NCBI GenBank assembly: GCA_964440915.1
Contig: CAYTTV010000003.1
Coordinates: forward strand, 1 to 64,000
DNA: 64,000 bases
Origin: CAMPJM01 sp964440915
Lineage (GTDB): Bacteria; Bacteroidota; Bacteroidia; Cytophagales; Cyclobacteriaceae
Direction: 5' to 3'
This document shows, in pieces, positions 1 to 9,227 of this stretch. Each line of letters begins with the position of its first letter. Position 1 is the stretch's first letter. Both the position numbers and the translations under genes were made by a program. Below the pieces are notes generated by a model. It was not told the DNA's origin and did no database searches. It saw only the letters and a program-made list of their open reading frames with translations.

Positions 1-321
1 TGTCCACCATCTTGTCTTTTCTTAGCGAGCTTTGCGTGAAACTCTTTTGTAGGTATGCCCTTTTCGGGTTATTCGTGTTCAAGCCCTTTAGGCTTGTTGG
101 TCCTCATTGCTAGCTTCTATACAATATCTGGTGTCTGTAATCCGAAGTCTTAGGCCTTTCGGAACATTGTTTCCTTTACGTGGAACTAGGATGTCATTCG
201 GATCAGTTATGGACATTGCTTATTGGGTACTGCCAATTGCCTACTTTAAAACTCCTTATGCTTCCATTCACCTCCGACCTTTCTATTCATCTGATGTCTG
301 AAATCTTGCGTCTCTAAAAGA
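1..321. other. Intergenic stretch, repeat-like, no supported gene
   Basis: I see no convincing gene here. A 64-codon open frame at 107-301 has no family resemblance. The text is made of short pyrimidine-rich phrases. Around 15-45, read on the minus strand, there is a cacgcaaag..cgctaagaa phrase of the kind often seen in intergenic DNA of Bacteroidota and other environmental bacteria. The phrases around 210-300 look like the degenerate spacer repeats of such genomes. This is recognition by eye only. Confidence 0.35.
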
Positions 322-1152
322 CTATGGAGTATAATAAAAATAAAGCGGATCAGGATACAAAAACTCATATTGAAGCGCCCTTATTACCTTTTCTCCCAAG
401 ATCAACCTACAGTTGTCAGGAATGGCCTCTACAGAAAAATTGGGTGGAATAAAGTTAAAGTCCTGCACATTCTTTTTGAAAACCTCTATTCTTGAAGGGT
501 GCATAGGTGCCACTAGGTTGAATGTATTGCCCCAAGTGTTTTTAGTAATTAGCGTTTCTATTATCCCAATCACGTCATCCCTGTGAATATAATTCACTGC
601 GCCAGCACCATTCATGACAGTTTTTCCCTCAAAATACTTCGCTGGTATCCTATCATATCCCATTAGCCCACCGCACCTTAAAATATTCAATTGCAAGGTT
701 GATTCTTGTAGCAAAAGTTGCTCTGCTTCATACAAAGCCCTGTTTCCCGTAGTGAATATGTCCATTGGAAAATCTTCCGCTATGACGTCGGCATTTTTAG
801 GATATACCGATGTGGCACTAATGTATATGATTTTCTGTGGAGACGCTAAATTAATATTAGACAGAACCTGCCTTATTTGCTGAGGATGATAATCGGAAGG
901 CATGGTTTTCGATCGGGGTGGGATACTGATGATAAGAATGTCACATTCAAAAAATTGCGGATCTACTGCACTTGCCGCTGTGGATTTCCCGTCGAATGTT
1001 ATTAAAAAAGGAGCTATACCTTTTTCTTCCAATAAAGCCATCTTCTCCTTTCGGGTGGTGCTCCCTTTTACGCTATGCCCTATTTCCTTGAGGTGGGCAC
1101 CCAAGGGCAGACCCAGCCATCCACAACCCAATATGCTGATTTGCAAAGACAA
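322..1152 (-). CDS. NAD(P)-binding SDR / epimerase-like protein (YeeZ-like)
   Basis: This 276-residue protein has an N-terminal Rossmann dinucleotide-binding segment with the glycine pattern GCGWLG at residues 9-14. A later segment (YISATSVYP, about residues 108-116) resembles the catalytic strand of extended SDR epimerases. It resembles the YeeZ group of NAD-dependent epimerase/dehydratase proteins, whose substrates are mostly unknown. No ATG lies near the N-terminus in this frame, so the start is a TTG at 1152 or the TTG two codons downstream. The gene stands alone on the minus strand, downstream of the fatty acid hydroxylase gene in the same direction. Cytoplasmic; substrate not predictable. 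Confidence 0.8.
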   Translation of the reverse strand: MSLQISILGCGWLGLPLGAHLKEIGHSVKGSTTRKEKMALLEEKGIAPFLITFDGKSTAASAVDPQFFECDILIISIPPRSKTMPSDYHPQQIRQVLSNINLASPQKIIYISATSVYPKNADVIAEDFPMDIFTTGNRALYEAEQLLLQESTLQLNILRCGGLMGYDRIPAKYFEGKTVMNGAGAVNYIHRDDVIGIIETLITKNTWGNTFNLVAPMHPSRIEVFKKNVQDFNFIPPNFSVEAIPDNCRLILGEKVIRALQYEFLYPDPLYFYYTP

Positions 1153-1202
1153 AGGAGGAATCTTAATGGTATGACAAATTTAAAATAGATCAGGACAGGC
1201 CA

Positions 1203-1826
1203 CTATTTGGGCAATGTCCTGAATATATAATCCCAGAGTGGTGAAGAAACACCAAAAGCTCTTTCTGGATCTTTATAATGGTGAATGCCATGATTGATCC
1301 AAAGTACACGCAAGAAGTTCTTTGGAGGCTGATAAGCATGTACCACATAATGAACACAAAGATATGCCGCATAGCCGGTGATGAATCCAGGCAGGAAGGC
1401 AAATACAATATTGCCCATCAAGAGCTGAAATACCACGAAGAGTACGGCTACTATGGTGATGCTCAGTAGTGGTGGCATGGCCAGGCGTGTCTTGTCTCTA
1501 GGGAAATCATGATGCACCCCGTGTGCATAATATTGCAATTTTTCCTTAAAGTCGGTATCCGTAATCATATGAAATAAGTAACGGTGTACCAAATACTCTA
1601 CTAAGGTAAAAATCAATAGCCCTATCACAAAAATAGTAACAATAGAAACTCCTGACAACAGGCCTTGACTTACTGCCCAATAGATCAAAAACACTGAACT
1701 TAGAAAAAAAATAGAAACCGGAATGGCAATATGCGTTCTAGATAGCTTTTCTAGTACAGGATTTTTAAAGAGTACTTGAGTGCCTTTGTTGCTTGGTTTT
1801 ACTGGTCTTTGGGTTATCTGTTCCAT
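1203..1826 (-). CDS. Fatty acid hydroxylase / sterol desaturase superfamily protein
   Basis: This 207-residue membrane protein carries the histidine clusters of the di-iron hydroxylase superfamily: HRYLFH (about residues 82-87), HGVHHDFP (about 103-110), HYVVHAY (about 159-165) and HGIHHYKD near the C-terminus. Hydrophobic segments lie around residues 35-75 and 115-160. Family members insert hydroxyl groups into fatty acyl chains. In Bacteroidota a likely role is 2-hydroxylation of acyl chains of sphingolipids or ornithine lipids, which is inference. The ATG at 1826 is well placed. The upstream neighbour is bshA, with no visible functional link. Confidence 0.85.
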   Translation of the reverse strand: MEQITQRPVKPSNKGTQVLFKNPVLEKLSRTHIAIPVSIFFLSSVFLIYWAVSQGLLSGVSIVTIFVIGLLIFTLVEYLVHRYLFHMITDTDFKEKLQYYAHGVHHDFPRDKTRLAMPPLLSITIVAVLFVVFQLLMGNIVFAFLPGFITGYAAYLCVHYVVHAYQPPKNFLRVLWINHGIHHYKDPERAFGVSSPLWDYIFRTLPK

Positions 1827-1884
1827 CGTTAAAAAATAAATATTAACACCTTAAAATTCATAAAAGAATATTTACTCAATGAAG

Positions 1885-3021
1885 TCATCCTATTGCTTTT
1901 TCCGGATTTAGGATTGTGTCATAAAATGCTTCATACATGGGCAGAATTCTAGAAATGTCGAAATTCTTTGCTCTTTCCAAGGCATTTTTTTTAAAGTTTG
2001 GTAGCCTTTCGTCTTCCAATATAAACAATGCCTTTTCAGTCATATCATCTATATCGCCTATTTTACAGATAAAGCCTGTTACGCCATTTATGTTCAATTC
2101 AGGCAGTCCTCCGGCATTTGAGGACACCACAGGCACCTCACATGCCATGGCTTCTAAAGCGGCCAACCCGAAGCTTTCCTTTTCTGATGGCATAATGAAC
2201 AAATCCGCCACGGAAAGTACCTCTTCTATGGCTTCCAACTTTCCTAAGAATCGAACGTCATCTATGACGTTTAGCTTACGGCACAGTGCTTCTATGTTGC
2301 TTCTTTCTGGCCCGTCTCCTACTAAAAGTAACTTGGCGGGAATATGTTTGCGCACTTGGTCAAAAATTTTTACGACGTCCCCTATTCGCTTCACTTTTCT
2401 GAAATTGGAAGTGTGTACGATTAGCTTCTCCCCATTGGGGCATATCGCATCCTTAAAGTGATCTTTTTTCTGTCTTTTAAAACGCCCTAGATCGATAAAA
2501 TTGGGGATGACCGTTATTTCTTTGGTGATATTAAAATGTTCGTAAGTATCTTTTCTAAGGTCTTCCGACACTGCCGTAATGCCATCAGATTGGTTGATAC
2601 TAAAAGTAACGACAGGCTCATAAGTAGCATCTTTGCCCACCAAGGTGATGTCTGTGCCGTGGAGTGTAGTAACTACCGGTATGTCGATACCTTCCGTTTT
2701 TAGTATCTGCTTGGCCATATAGGCTGCAGAAGCATGAGGGATGGCATAATGGACATGCAGGAGGTCCAGCCGCTCGTACCGCACCACATTTACCATTTTG
2801 CTGGCAAGGGCCAACTCGTAAGGTGGATATTGAAACAGAGGGTACGTACTGATGTCTACTTCATGATAGAACAAGTTTTCATTAAAGAAGTCTAAGCGAC
2901 TAGGTTGAGAATACGTGATGAAATGTATCTCGTGCCCTTCTTTTGCTAACGCTTTCCCTAGCTCTGTGGCCACCACACCACTACCCCCAAAGGTAGGGTA
3001 ACATACTATGCCGATTCTCAT
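1885..3021 (-). CDS. bshA: N-acetyl-alpha-D-glucosaminyl L-malate synthase BshA
   Basis: This 378-residue GT4-family retaining glycosyltransferase matches BshA end to end. The N-terminus MRIGIVCYPTFGGSG, the HVHYAIPHASAA segment near residue 90 and the donor-site motif SEKESFGLAALEAM near residue 280 are all characteristic. BshA joins UDP-GlcNAc to L-malate in the first step of bacillithiol synthesis, the low-molecular-weight thiol used by Firmicutes and many Bacteroidota. The length is typical. No bshB or bshC is nearby, so the pathway must be dispersed in this genome. Cytoplasmic. Confidence 0.93.
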   Translation of the reverse strand: MRIGIVCYPTFGGSGVVATELGKALAKEGHEIHFITYSQPSRLDFFNENLFYHEVDISTYPLFQYPPYELALASKMVNVVRYERLDLLHVHYAIPHASAAYMAKQILKTEGIDIPVVTTLHGTDITLVGKDATYEPVVTFSINQSDGITAVSEDLRKDTYEHFNITKEITVIPNFIDLGRFKRQKKDHFKDAICPNGEKLIVHTSNFRKVKRIGDVVKIFDQVRKHIPAKLLLVGDGPERSNIEALCRKLNVIDDVRFLGKLEAIEEVLSVADLFIMPSEKESFGLAALEAMACEVPVVSSNAGGLPELNINGVTGFICKIGDIDDMTEKALFILEDERLPNFKKNALERAKNFDISRILPMYEAFYDTILNPEKAIG

Positions 3022-3146
3022 GGAATAAATAATTCAGTAATAAGATCAAGAAAATTCATGGCAAATATATAAAAGCAACTCATGTACTACTATAATTAAA
3101 GTTACTTTTGTTAGTAGGACAATAGTCTATCATACTAACCTGCCTG

Positions 3147-6101
3147 CTAATAATGGTACTTTTCGAAGTCCCACATAGCCTGATAAATGACATCCTGAAT
3201 CCTTGTACGGATATTGTTTTGAATAAGTTTAGCATTTCCAGCATCAGGGTACACTCTGTTGGAAAGGAAGATGTAGACGAGATTAAATTCTGGGTCAACC
3301 CAAACGGCTGTTCCGGTAAAACCTGTATGCCCATAAGTTTTTGGAGAAGCGAAATGTGACGTAGGGCCAAAGGGGGAGTCAAGCTCTGGCTTATCCCATC
3401 CGAGTCCCCTTCTATTATCCGAGTTTTGGGTTTGGTTAAATTTGTCTACTGTGCCTTTGGGGAGAAAGGATGTGCCACCATAATAACCTTCTTGTAAGTT
3501 CATTTGCATGAGAATCGCCAAGTCATTGGCATTGCTAAATAACCCCGCATGTCCTGCGACACCACCCACAAGAGCAGCACCCTGATCGTGTACCATGCCG
3601 CAGATAAGGTCATTTCTAAAATAAGTATCTCGTTCAGTAGGCGCTATCCTTTCCATGGGCAATCTACACAGTGGCAGGTAGCCTAAAGTAGAAAGGCCTA
3701 AGGGAGCATAAAAGTTTTGCTCCAGAAAGTCGGTCATGGGCTGGTTGAGAAGCTTAATCGCTATCCTTTGCAGGATGTAGAAACCTAGATCGCTATATTT
3801 ATAATCATAAGGTTCTTTTTTCTTTTTCTTGGTGCGCAGTTCTGAATTGATTGTCCATTGCCACAAAGAATCGGCAAGCGCATTGTAGGCATAAAGACCA
3901 TAAGCAACCTGATGGCCAAAGTCGGGCTTAGGATATACGCTGTAAAATTCGGGCTTCACTCCAAACTCATCTACTGTTCTTTGCCAAAAGGGAATATAGG
4001 GGCGTAGTCCGGCTTGATGGAGCAAAACATCTTGTACGATGATGTCTTTTTTATTGGTGTTCCTGAGTTCCGGTAAGTAAGTGCTGACCTTCTCCTGAAG
4101 ATCCAACAGTCCTCTGCCTTCCAAAAACATGATCGCTTGTAGGGTTGCAGCAACTTTGGTGATAGATGCCACATCATAGACGGTTTCATTGGTGACGGCA
4201 CTTACACTATCATAAGTTTGGAAGCCATAACTTTTTTCGAAAACGACCACGCCATTGCGTGCCACCAATACTTGTCCTCCAGGTGTGGCTTTGTCCTCAA
4301 TGGCATCTTGCATGATCTTGTCGATAGCAGTCAGGGTAGAGGAGGTCATGCCTACGTGCTCAGGTAGCGCATAAGCCAGTCGTCCGTTTGGCTTCACAGT
4401 TTCTCCCGCACCTTCTCTTATGTTCAAAGAGGCCGAAACGGGAAGCTTGCCTGTCGCTTCTAAGGCACCAAAGATTACCTGTGGGGCAATGGTCTGCGCA
4501 AAATCGTCTGCATCATAGGCACATAGTACTGTATGGAAATCCTCAGCGAAAGATAGGCTATATGGATTGCCAAAAACCACGACAATAACTTGTGTGTTTT
4601 GATCTTGTAAGGCTTTTACGAATAACAGGTCGTCTAGTGAAAGGCCGTAGTTATCTTGCCTAGCATTGTTAAGATCATGGAAGCCTACAATAACGGTACT
4701 GTAGTGCTTCAGCTTATCCATTAGGTTGTTGTACTGTTGTGCGTCATGCTTACCGGTGGGCAAGGTAAAGTGCGCCATAGGAGCGTATTTCTTCAATGTT
4801 TCTTGAAATTTTGTCTGCTCGTTGCTGCCAATGCTTAGCGTGGCGAGATACTGGGTGTCCAGTGCTTGCAATGGCAGGAGGTCGTTTTGGTCTTTTACTA
4901 CTGTAATGGCCTCCTGATAAAGCTTAAACTTTATAGCTTCTGCCTCGGGTCGGTTAAGATCGGCAATCAAATTGTCGATGATTATTGGCTCATAGCGGTT
5001 TAGTCCTGACCAATACTTTGCCCTCAATATCTTCTTTACCTTACCTTCAATTTCTTTTTTATCCAATGTCCCTGCTTTCAAGGCTTGCTTAAGTCTTTTT
5101 ATAGCTTCAGGCACATCTTCAGATAGTAGGAGAATGTCATTTCCTGCTCGGAGGGCAAGCACATCCACTTCTCCTGGTTTGTAAAACTTGGACACCGCCC
5201 GCATGTTTAGCGCATCGGTAAAAACCAGCCCTTGAAACCCTAGTTCTTTCTTTAGCAGCTCATTTACCACCTGATTGGATAGTGTGGAGGCCTTGTTGGG
5301 GGTGGGGTCATAAGCAGGTATGCCTAAATGAGCTACCATTACGCTCATAAGGCTGTCCTTTATCAAATGCCTGAACGGTGCAAGTTCAATGGCGTTCATG
5401 CGATTCCTGTCGTGATGAATCACAGGTAATTCATAATGAGAGTCAGTGCCCGTATCACCGTGGCCAGGAAAGTGCTTGGCGCTGGCAATGATGCCATGGT
5501 CTTGTAGCCCCTTCATGTAGGCAATGCCTTTGTGACTTACATTGTCCTTGTTTTCCCCAAAAGAGCGTGTGCCAATGACAGGGTTATTCGGGTTGCTGTT
5601 GATGTCTACAACTGGGGCAAAATTGATATGCATGCCCATTCGTTTAAATTGATAGGCGATTTCTTTGCCCATGGCGTACACGATCGCATCATCTTTAATG
5701 GCGCCAAGTGTCAGTTGTTTGGGAAAAGTAAATACACTATCCAATCTCATCCCAACTCCTGTTTCTGCATCCATGGCAATGAGCAGGGGCGTGGGTGCAG
5801 CAGCTTGATACCGATTGGTAAGCATGGCTTGGCGTACGGGGCCTCCTTGAAAAAAGGTGAGACCGCCCACATTATATTTGATGATTAGCTCTTCTAGTGC
5901 CGCATATTGCTTTTCAGTTTGGTTGGAGTAGGCGGCTATGTTGAATAATTGTCCAAGCCGTTGTGTCTCGTTCAAGCTGTTATAAACACTATCTACCCAA
6001 TATTCCAGTGCTCTATCGCTTATGGTCCTATAAGGGTCCGTTTTCCCTGCGTAAATTGAACCAAAGATTAGAAAATAGAATAGACAAACTTTTTTAAACA
6101 T
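3147..6101 (-). CDS. Fusion of GH3 (NagZ-like) glycosidase and beta-lactamase-like serine hydrolase
   Basis: This 984-residue protein has an N-terminal signal peptide (residues 1-19) and two enzymes. Residues about 40-370 are a GH3 barrel with the NagZ signature KHFPGHGDT (209-217), the Asp220-Ser-His222 general acid dyad and FTDALNM with the nucleophile Asp296. Residues 370-580 resemble a GH3 C-terminal domain. Residues about 585-984 are a class C beta-lactamase/esterase fold with SITK (646-649, nucleophile Ser646), YSD (769-771) in place of YxN, and HTGFTG (925-930). GH3 members of this type remove N-acetylglucosamine from peptidoglycan fragments. The serine hydrolase half could act on peptides or esters. 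Exported, probably acting on cell-wall material; this architecture is known in Bacteroidota. Confidence 0.88.
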   Translation of the reverse strand: MFKKVCLFYFLIFGSIYAGKTDPYRTISDRALEYWVDSVYNSLNETQRLGQLFNIAAYSNQTEKQYAALEELIIKYNVGGLTFFQGGPVRQAMLTNRYQAAAPTPLLIAMDAETGVGMRLDSVFTFPKQLTLGAIKDDAIVYAMGKEIAYQFKRMGMHINFAPVVDINSNPNNPVIGTRSFGENKDNVSHKGIAYMKGLQDHGIIASAKHFPGHGDTGTDSHYELPVIHHDRNRMNAIELAPFRHLIKDSLMSVMVAHLGIPAYDPTPNKASTLSNQVVNELLKKELGFQGLVFTDALNMRAVSKFYKPGEVDVLALRAGNDILLLSEDVPEAIKRLKQALKAGTLDKKEIEGKVKKILRAKYWSGLNRYEPIIIDNLIADLNRPEAEAIKFKLYQEAITVVKDQNDLLPLQALDTQYLATLSIGSNEQTKFQETLKKYAPMAHFTLPTGKHDAQQYNNLMDKLKHYSTVIVGFHDLNNARQDNYGLSLDDLLFVKALQDQNTQVIVVVFGNPYSLSFAEDFHTVLCAYDADDFAQTIAPQVIFGALEATGKLPVSASLNIREGAGETVKPNGRLAYALPEHVGMTSSTLTAIDKIMQDAIEDKATPGGQVLVARNGVVVFEKSYGFQTYDSVSAVTNETVYDVASITKVAATLQAIMFLEGRGLLDLQEKVSTYLPELRNTNKKDIIVQDVLLHQAGLRPYIPFWQRTVDEFGVKPEFYSVYPKPDFGHQVAYGLYAYNALADSLWQWTINSELRTKKKKKEPYDYKYSDLGFYILQRIAIKLLNQPMTDFLEQNFYAPLGLSTLGYLPLCRLPMERIAPTERDTYFRNDLICGMVHDQGAALVGGVAGHAGLFSNANDLAILMQMNLQEGYYGGTSFLPKGTVDKFNQTQNSDNRRGLGWDKPELDSPFGPTSHFASPKTYGHTGFTGTAVWVDPEFNLVYIFLSNRVYPDAGNAKLIQNNIRTRIQDVIYQAMWDFEKYHY

Positions 6102-6222
6102 ACGGTCGTTAGCAATTTATTATATTTACATTATTAGTTTAATTTTACGGGAGCAAATGCCACGGCTTACGCTAGATAGAAAGAGAGGAGCATTTGTCCA
6201 TTATCAATTCAAAAACTTTGCC

Positions 6223-6567
6223 ATGAAACTTCCATCCATTACCAAGATACCTAAATATCAGAAATTTAGTTATACCCCTCGTTTTTATGATCCCATAAAA
6301 GAAGACATAGAACAAAGAACAGAAAGGATCAAGAGAGATTTGGAAGGCAACTTGAACCCAAATGACCAGTCGCCCATGCGTAATGCATTCAGACGTAAAT
6401 CTGCGGCAAATAGAAAATCAAATATAATTCAGCTTTTGCTGATAATACTACTACTAGGTACGTTTTTCGGATATATTTATTTTGGCAATGAAGTTATTTA
6501 TCTTTTCATAGTCGTTATTCCCTTTTACATTCTAGTGCGTAAGAAAGTTTGGTTTAGAAAGTCCTGA
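6223..6567 (+). CDS. Small conserved membrane protein of unknown function
   Basis: I chose the ATG at 6223 (114 residues) rather than an upstream one at 6157, because the protein-like pattern begins with MKLPSITKIPKYQKFSYTPRFYDP. The N-terminal half is basic and polar, and two adjacent hydrophobic helices cover about residues 68-105, followed by a basic tail. Similar small proteins occur just upstream of mutL in other Bacteroidota; some have been mislabelled as riboflavin synthase beta subunit, which the sequence does not support. It ends 4 bp before mutL and is likely co-transcribed with it. Function unknown. Confidence 0.7.
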   Translation: MKLPSITKIPKYQKFSYTPRFYDPIKEDIEQRTERIKRDLEGNLNPNDQSPMRNAFRRKSAANRKSNIIQLLLIILLLGTFFGYIYFGNEVIYLFIVVIPFYILVRKKVWFRKS

Positions 6568-6571
6568 TTGA

Positions 6572-8419
6572 ATGTTAGATATAATTCAGCTACTTCCCGA
6601 TGCCATTGCCAACCAGATAGCTGCGGGGGAAGTGGTGCAACGTCCGGCATCAGCAGTAAAGGAACTGTTGGAAAATGCCATAGATGCTAAGAGCACCAAG
6701 ATCATGGTGAAGATAAAGGAGGCAGGTAAGAACCTGATCCAGATTATTGATAATGGTTCTGGCATGAGCGGTACCGATGCCCGGATGAGTTTTGAAAGGC
6801 ATGCCACTTCTAAGATCAGGAAATCGGAAGACCTTTTTTCTATTCGGACGATGGGCTTTAGGGGAGAAGCACTCGCCTCTATAGCGGCTGTGGCCCAGGT
6901 AGAGATGCGCACCAAGCGCCATGAAGACGAGATTGGCACTTTTTTGCTCATAGAAGGTTCGGAAGTAAAGAAGCAGGAGCCGGTTGCCTGTGCGGATGGC
7001 ACCAGCATCAGCGTAAAAAATCTTTTCTTTAATGTGCCTGCCAGACGTAACTTTCTTAAGTCAAACCCGGTAGAAACCCGGCACATCATCGATGAGTTCC
7101 AAAGGGCGGCACTTTCGCATCCAGAAATAAGCTTTTCACTTTTCCAGAACGATATGGAAGTGTACAGCTTGCCTGCTGGGAAACTAAGCCAGCGTATCGT
7201 AGGGCTCTTTGGCAAACAGTATAAGGAGCAACTGATCACTTGTCAGGAAGATACCGAGCGTATTGCTATAAAAGGCTATATCGGAAAACCTGAGCATGCC
7301 AAAAGGACTAAAGGAGAGCAGTTTTTCTTTGTCAATAATCGCTATATCCGCAATAGTTATCTTAATCATGCTGTCCTCAATGCCTATGATGGTCTGTTGC
7401 AAGAGGATACATTTCCTTTTTATGTGTTGTTTATCGAAATAGATCCAGTACATATTGATATCAATGTGCATCCAACTAAAACGGAGATCAAGTTTGATGA
7501 CGAAAGGACGGTGTATGCCATTGTAAGGGCAGCGGCTAAGCAGGCACTTGGCGCACATAATATTACGCCAACATTGGATTTTGACCTCGACGTGAATTTC
7601 AATTCGATCAACCCAACAATGAACCTTAATGCCAATAATCAGGCAGAAAGGAATTATGGGCAGTTCAAGACCAATCCAAGGGAACACTCTAATGCCCAAC
7701 ATTGGGAAAAGATGTTTGAAATATCTAAAAGGGAAATTACGGATTATAGTGGGGGAGAGATACCCGATTTCCACCGGCAGGAATCATTGACTTTTGAGAG
7801 TGCCGCCAATCAAAAGCCGTCGCAGAAAGAGCAATACGAGAGGGAAGATCAAGGCAACAGCAATTTTTTTCAAATCCATGGGCAATACATCGCCTCTCAG
7901 ATCAAATCGGGTCTGATGCTGATTGATCAACAGGCAGCACATGAAAGGATTCTATATGAAAAGTACTGCACCGCGCTGGAGAAAAAATCGGGGGCTTCGC
8001 AGCAGCTTTTGTTCCCACAATCAATTACTTTAAACCCGGCAGACTTTGCCCTAGTGATGGAATTGGAGCCAGAGTTCAACGCATTGGGCTTTATTTTTAA
8101 TATCTTTGGCAAATCTGATATTATTATCAACGGTACGCCTGTCGATACAGGAGATAAAGACGGCAGGGATTTGTTCGAGGGCTTGGTAGAGCAGTTTAAA
8201 AAAAACAAAGCAGAATTATCTATCGGAAAACGTGAAAACATGGCTCGCGCTATGGCTAAACGCACTTCCATTAAACCAGGCCAGCAATTGTCGGTAACGG
8301 AAATGCGTACGATCGTAGACCAGCTTTTTGCCTGCACAAACCCCAATTATTCACCACATGGCCAAGTAATATTTTATATCCTTAGCCTTGAAAAACTTGC
8401 AGACTTCTTTCATAAATAA
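6572..8419 (+). CDS. mutL: DNA mismatch repair protein MutL
   Basis: This 615-residue protein starts with the GHKL ATPase module: ELLENAIDA near residue 35, DNGSGM near 60, TMGFRGEAL near 94 and GTSISVKNLFFNVPAR near 145. A transducer domain follows to about residue 330, then a polar linker (about 345-430) and a C-terminal dimerisation domain. MutL links MutS mismatch recognition to downstream excision. The endonuclease motif DQHAxxExxxxE of nicking MutL proteins appears as DQQAAHERILYE (452-463), with Gln for the motif His, and the C-terminal CPHGRP element reads SPHGQV. Nicking activity is therefore uncertain. It is first in a run with two rhomboid genes. Confidence 0.95.
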   Translation: MLDIIQLLPDAIANQIAAGEVVQRPASAVKELLENAIDAKSTKIMVKIKEAGKNLIQIIDNGSGMSGTDARMSFERHATSKIRKSEDLFSIRTMGFRGEALASIAAVAQVEMRTKRHEDEIGTFLLIEGSEVKKQEPVACADGTSISVKNLFFNVPARRNFLKSNPVETRHIIDEFQRAALSHPEISFSLFQNDMEVYSLPAGKLSQRIVGLFGKQYKEQLITCQEDTERIAIKGYIGKPEHAKRTKGEQFFFVNNRYIRNSYLNHAVLNAYDGLLQEDTFPFYVLFIEIDPVHIDINVHPTKTEIKFDDERTVYAIVRAAAKQALGAHNITPTLDFDLDVNFNSINPTMNLNANNQAERNYGQFKTNPREHSNAQHWEKMFEISKREITDYSGGEIPDFHRQESLTFESAANQKPSQKEQYEREDQGNSNFFQIHGQYIASQIKSGLMLIDQQAAHERILYEKYCTALEKKSGASQQLLFPQSITLNPADFALVMELEPEFNALGFIFNIFGKSDIIINGTPVDTGDKDGRDLFEGLVEQFKKNKAELSIGKRENMARAMAKRTSIKPGQQLSVTEMRTIVDQLFACTNPNYSPHGQVIFYILSLEKLADFFHK

Positions 8420-8430
8420 AAATAACATAT

Positions 8431-9222
8431 ATGTTTGGTAGGCTTACCCCAATGGTTAAAAATCTGCTCCTCTTAAATGTGGGAGTATTTGTGATACAAA
8501 TGGTGCTCAACATCAACTTTCCACAGCTATTGGGATTACGCTATGTGTTTTCGGAGGAGTTTCGCCCATTTCAGATCATTACGCACATTTTTGTACATGC
8601 AGATGGAATGCACCTATTCAGCAATATGTTTGCCTTGTTTATTTTCGGCCCCTTATTGGAGAATTTTTGGGGTGCCAAAAAGTTTTTGATATTTTTCTTG
8701 GTAACCGGCCTAGGAGCAAGCATGCTCTATTCGGCGGTGCATTTTTACGAAGTGAAGCAGGTTGAAAACGCCGCAATGGCTTACCTTAACAATCCAAACC
8801 CTGATGATTTTGATGCTTTCGTATATGAACATGGGCATTACGCTTACAGTCAGTTATATGACTTTATTGTTGGCTACATGGACAATCCAGCAGATGCAGG
8901 AAAAGTTAGCAATAGTAAAGAGTTGGTGACGTCCATATATAACAGAATTGCTAATATGCCCATGGTAGGAGCCTCTGGAGCAGTTTTTGGCATTTTGATG
9001 GCTTTTGGAATGTTGTTCCCAAATACAGAGCTCTTCCTGCTGTTCTTTCCATTTCCCATAAAAGCCAAGTACTTTGTAACCTTTTATGGGTTGTATGAAG
9101 TTTATGCTGGTATAGCCAGGGTCCCAGGCGACAACGTAGCCCATTTTGCGCACATAGGGGGAATGCTGTTTGCATTTATTCTCCTTAAACACTGGCAGAA
9201 ACAAAGAAATAATTTTTACTAA
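8431..9222 (+). CDS. Rhomboid family intramembrane serine protease
   Basis: This 263-residue polytopic protein has the rhomboid active-site serine in GASGAVFG (Ser182) and the catalytic histidine in HFAHIGG (His241). The HADGMHLFSNM segment near residue 60 is the usual second-helix motif. A polar insertion of about 70 residues (105-177) separates the early helices from the catalytic serine helix. Rhomboids cleave substrate proteins within the membrane. It begins 11 bp after mutL and is followed after 5 bp by a second rhomboid gene, so the three are probably one transcript. Substrate unknown. Confidence 0.92.
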   Translation: MFGRLTPMVKNLLLLNVGVFVIQMVLNINFPQLLGLRYVFSEEFRPFQIITHIFVHADGMHLFSNMFALFIFGPLLENFWGAKKFLIFFLVTGLGASMLYSAVHFYEVKQVENAAMAYLNNPNPDDFDAFVYEHGHYAYSQLYDFIVGYMDNPADAGKVSNSKELVTSIYNRIANMPMVGASGAVFGILMAFGMLFPNTELFLLFFPFPIKAKYFVTFYGLYEVYAGIARVPGDNVAHFAHIGGMLFAFILLKHWQKQRNNFY

Positions 9223-9227
9223 TTCCT

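Noticed and set aside
107..301. 64-codon open frame at the window start
   Set aside because: No family resemblance, and the DNA looks like intergenic repeat text rather than coding sequence.
6157..6222. Upstream start for the small protein before mutL
   Set aside because: The extra 22 residues do not look conserved, and the ATG at 6223 begins the family-like pattern.
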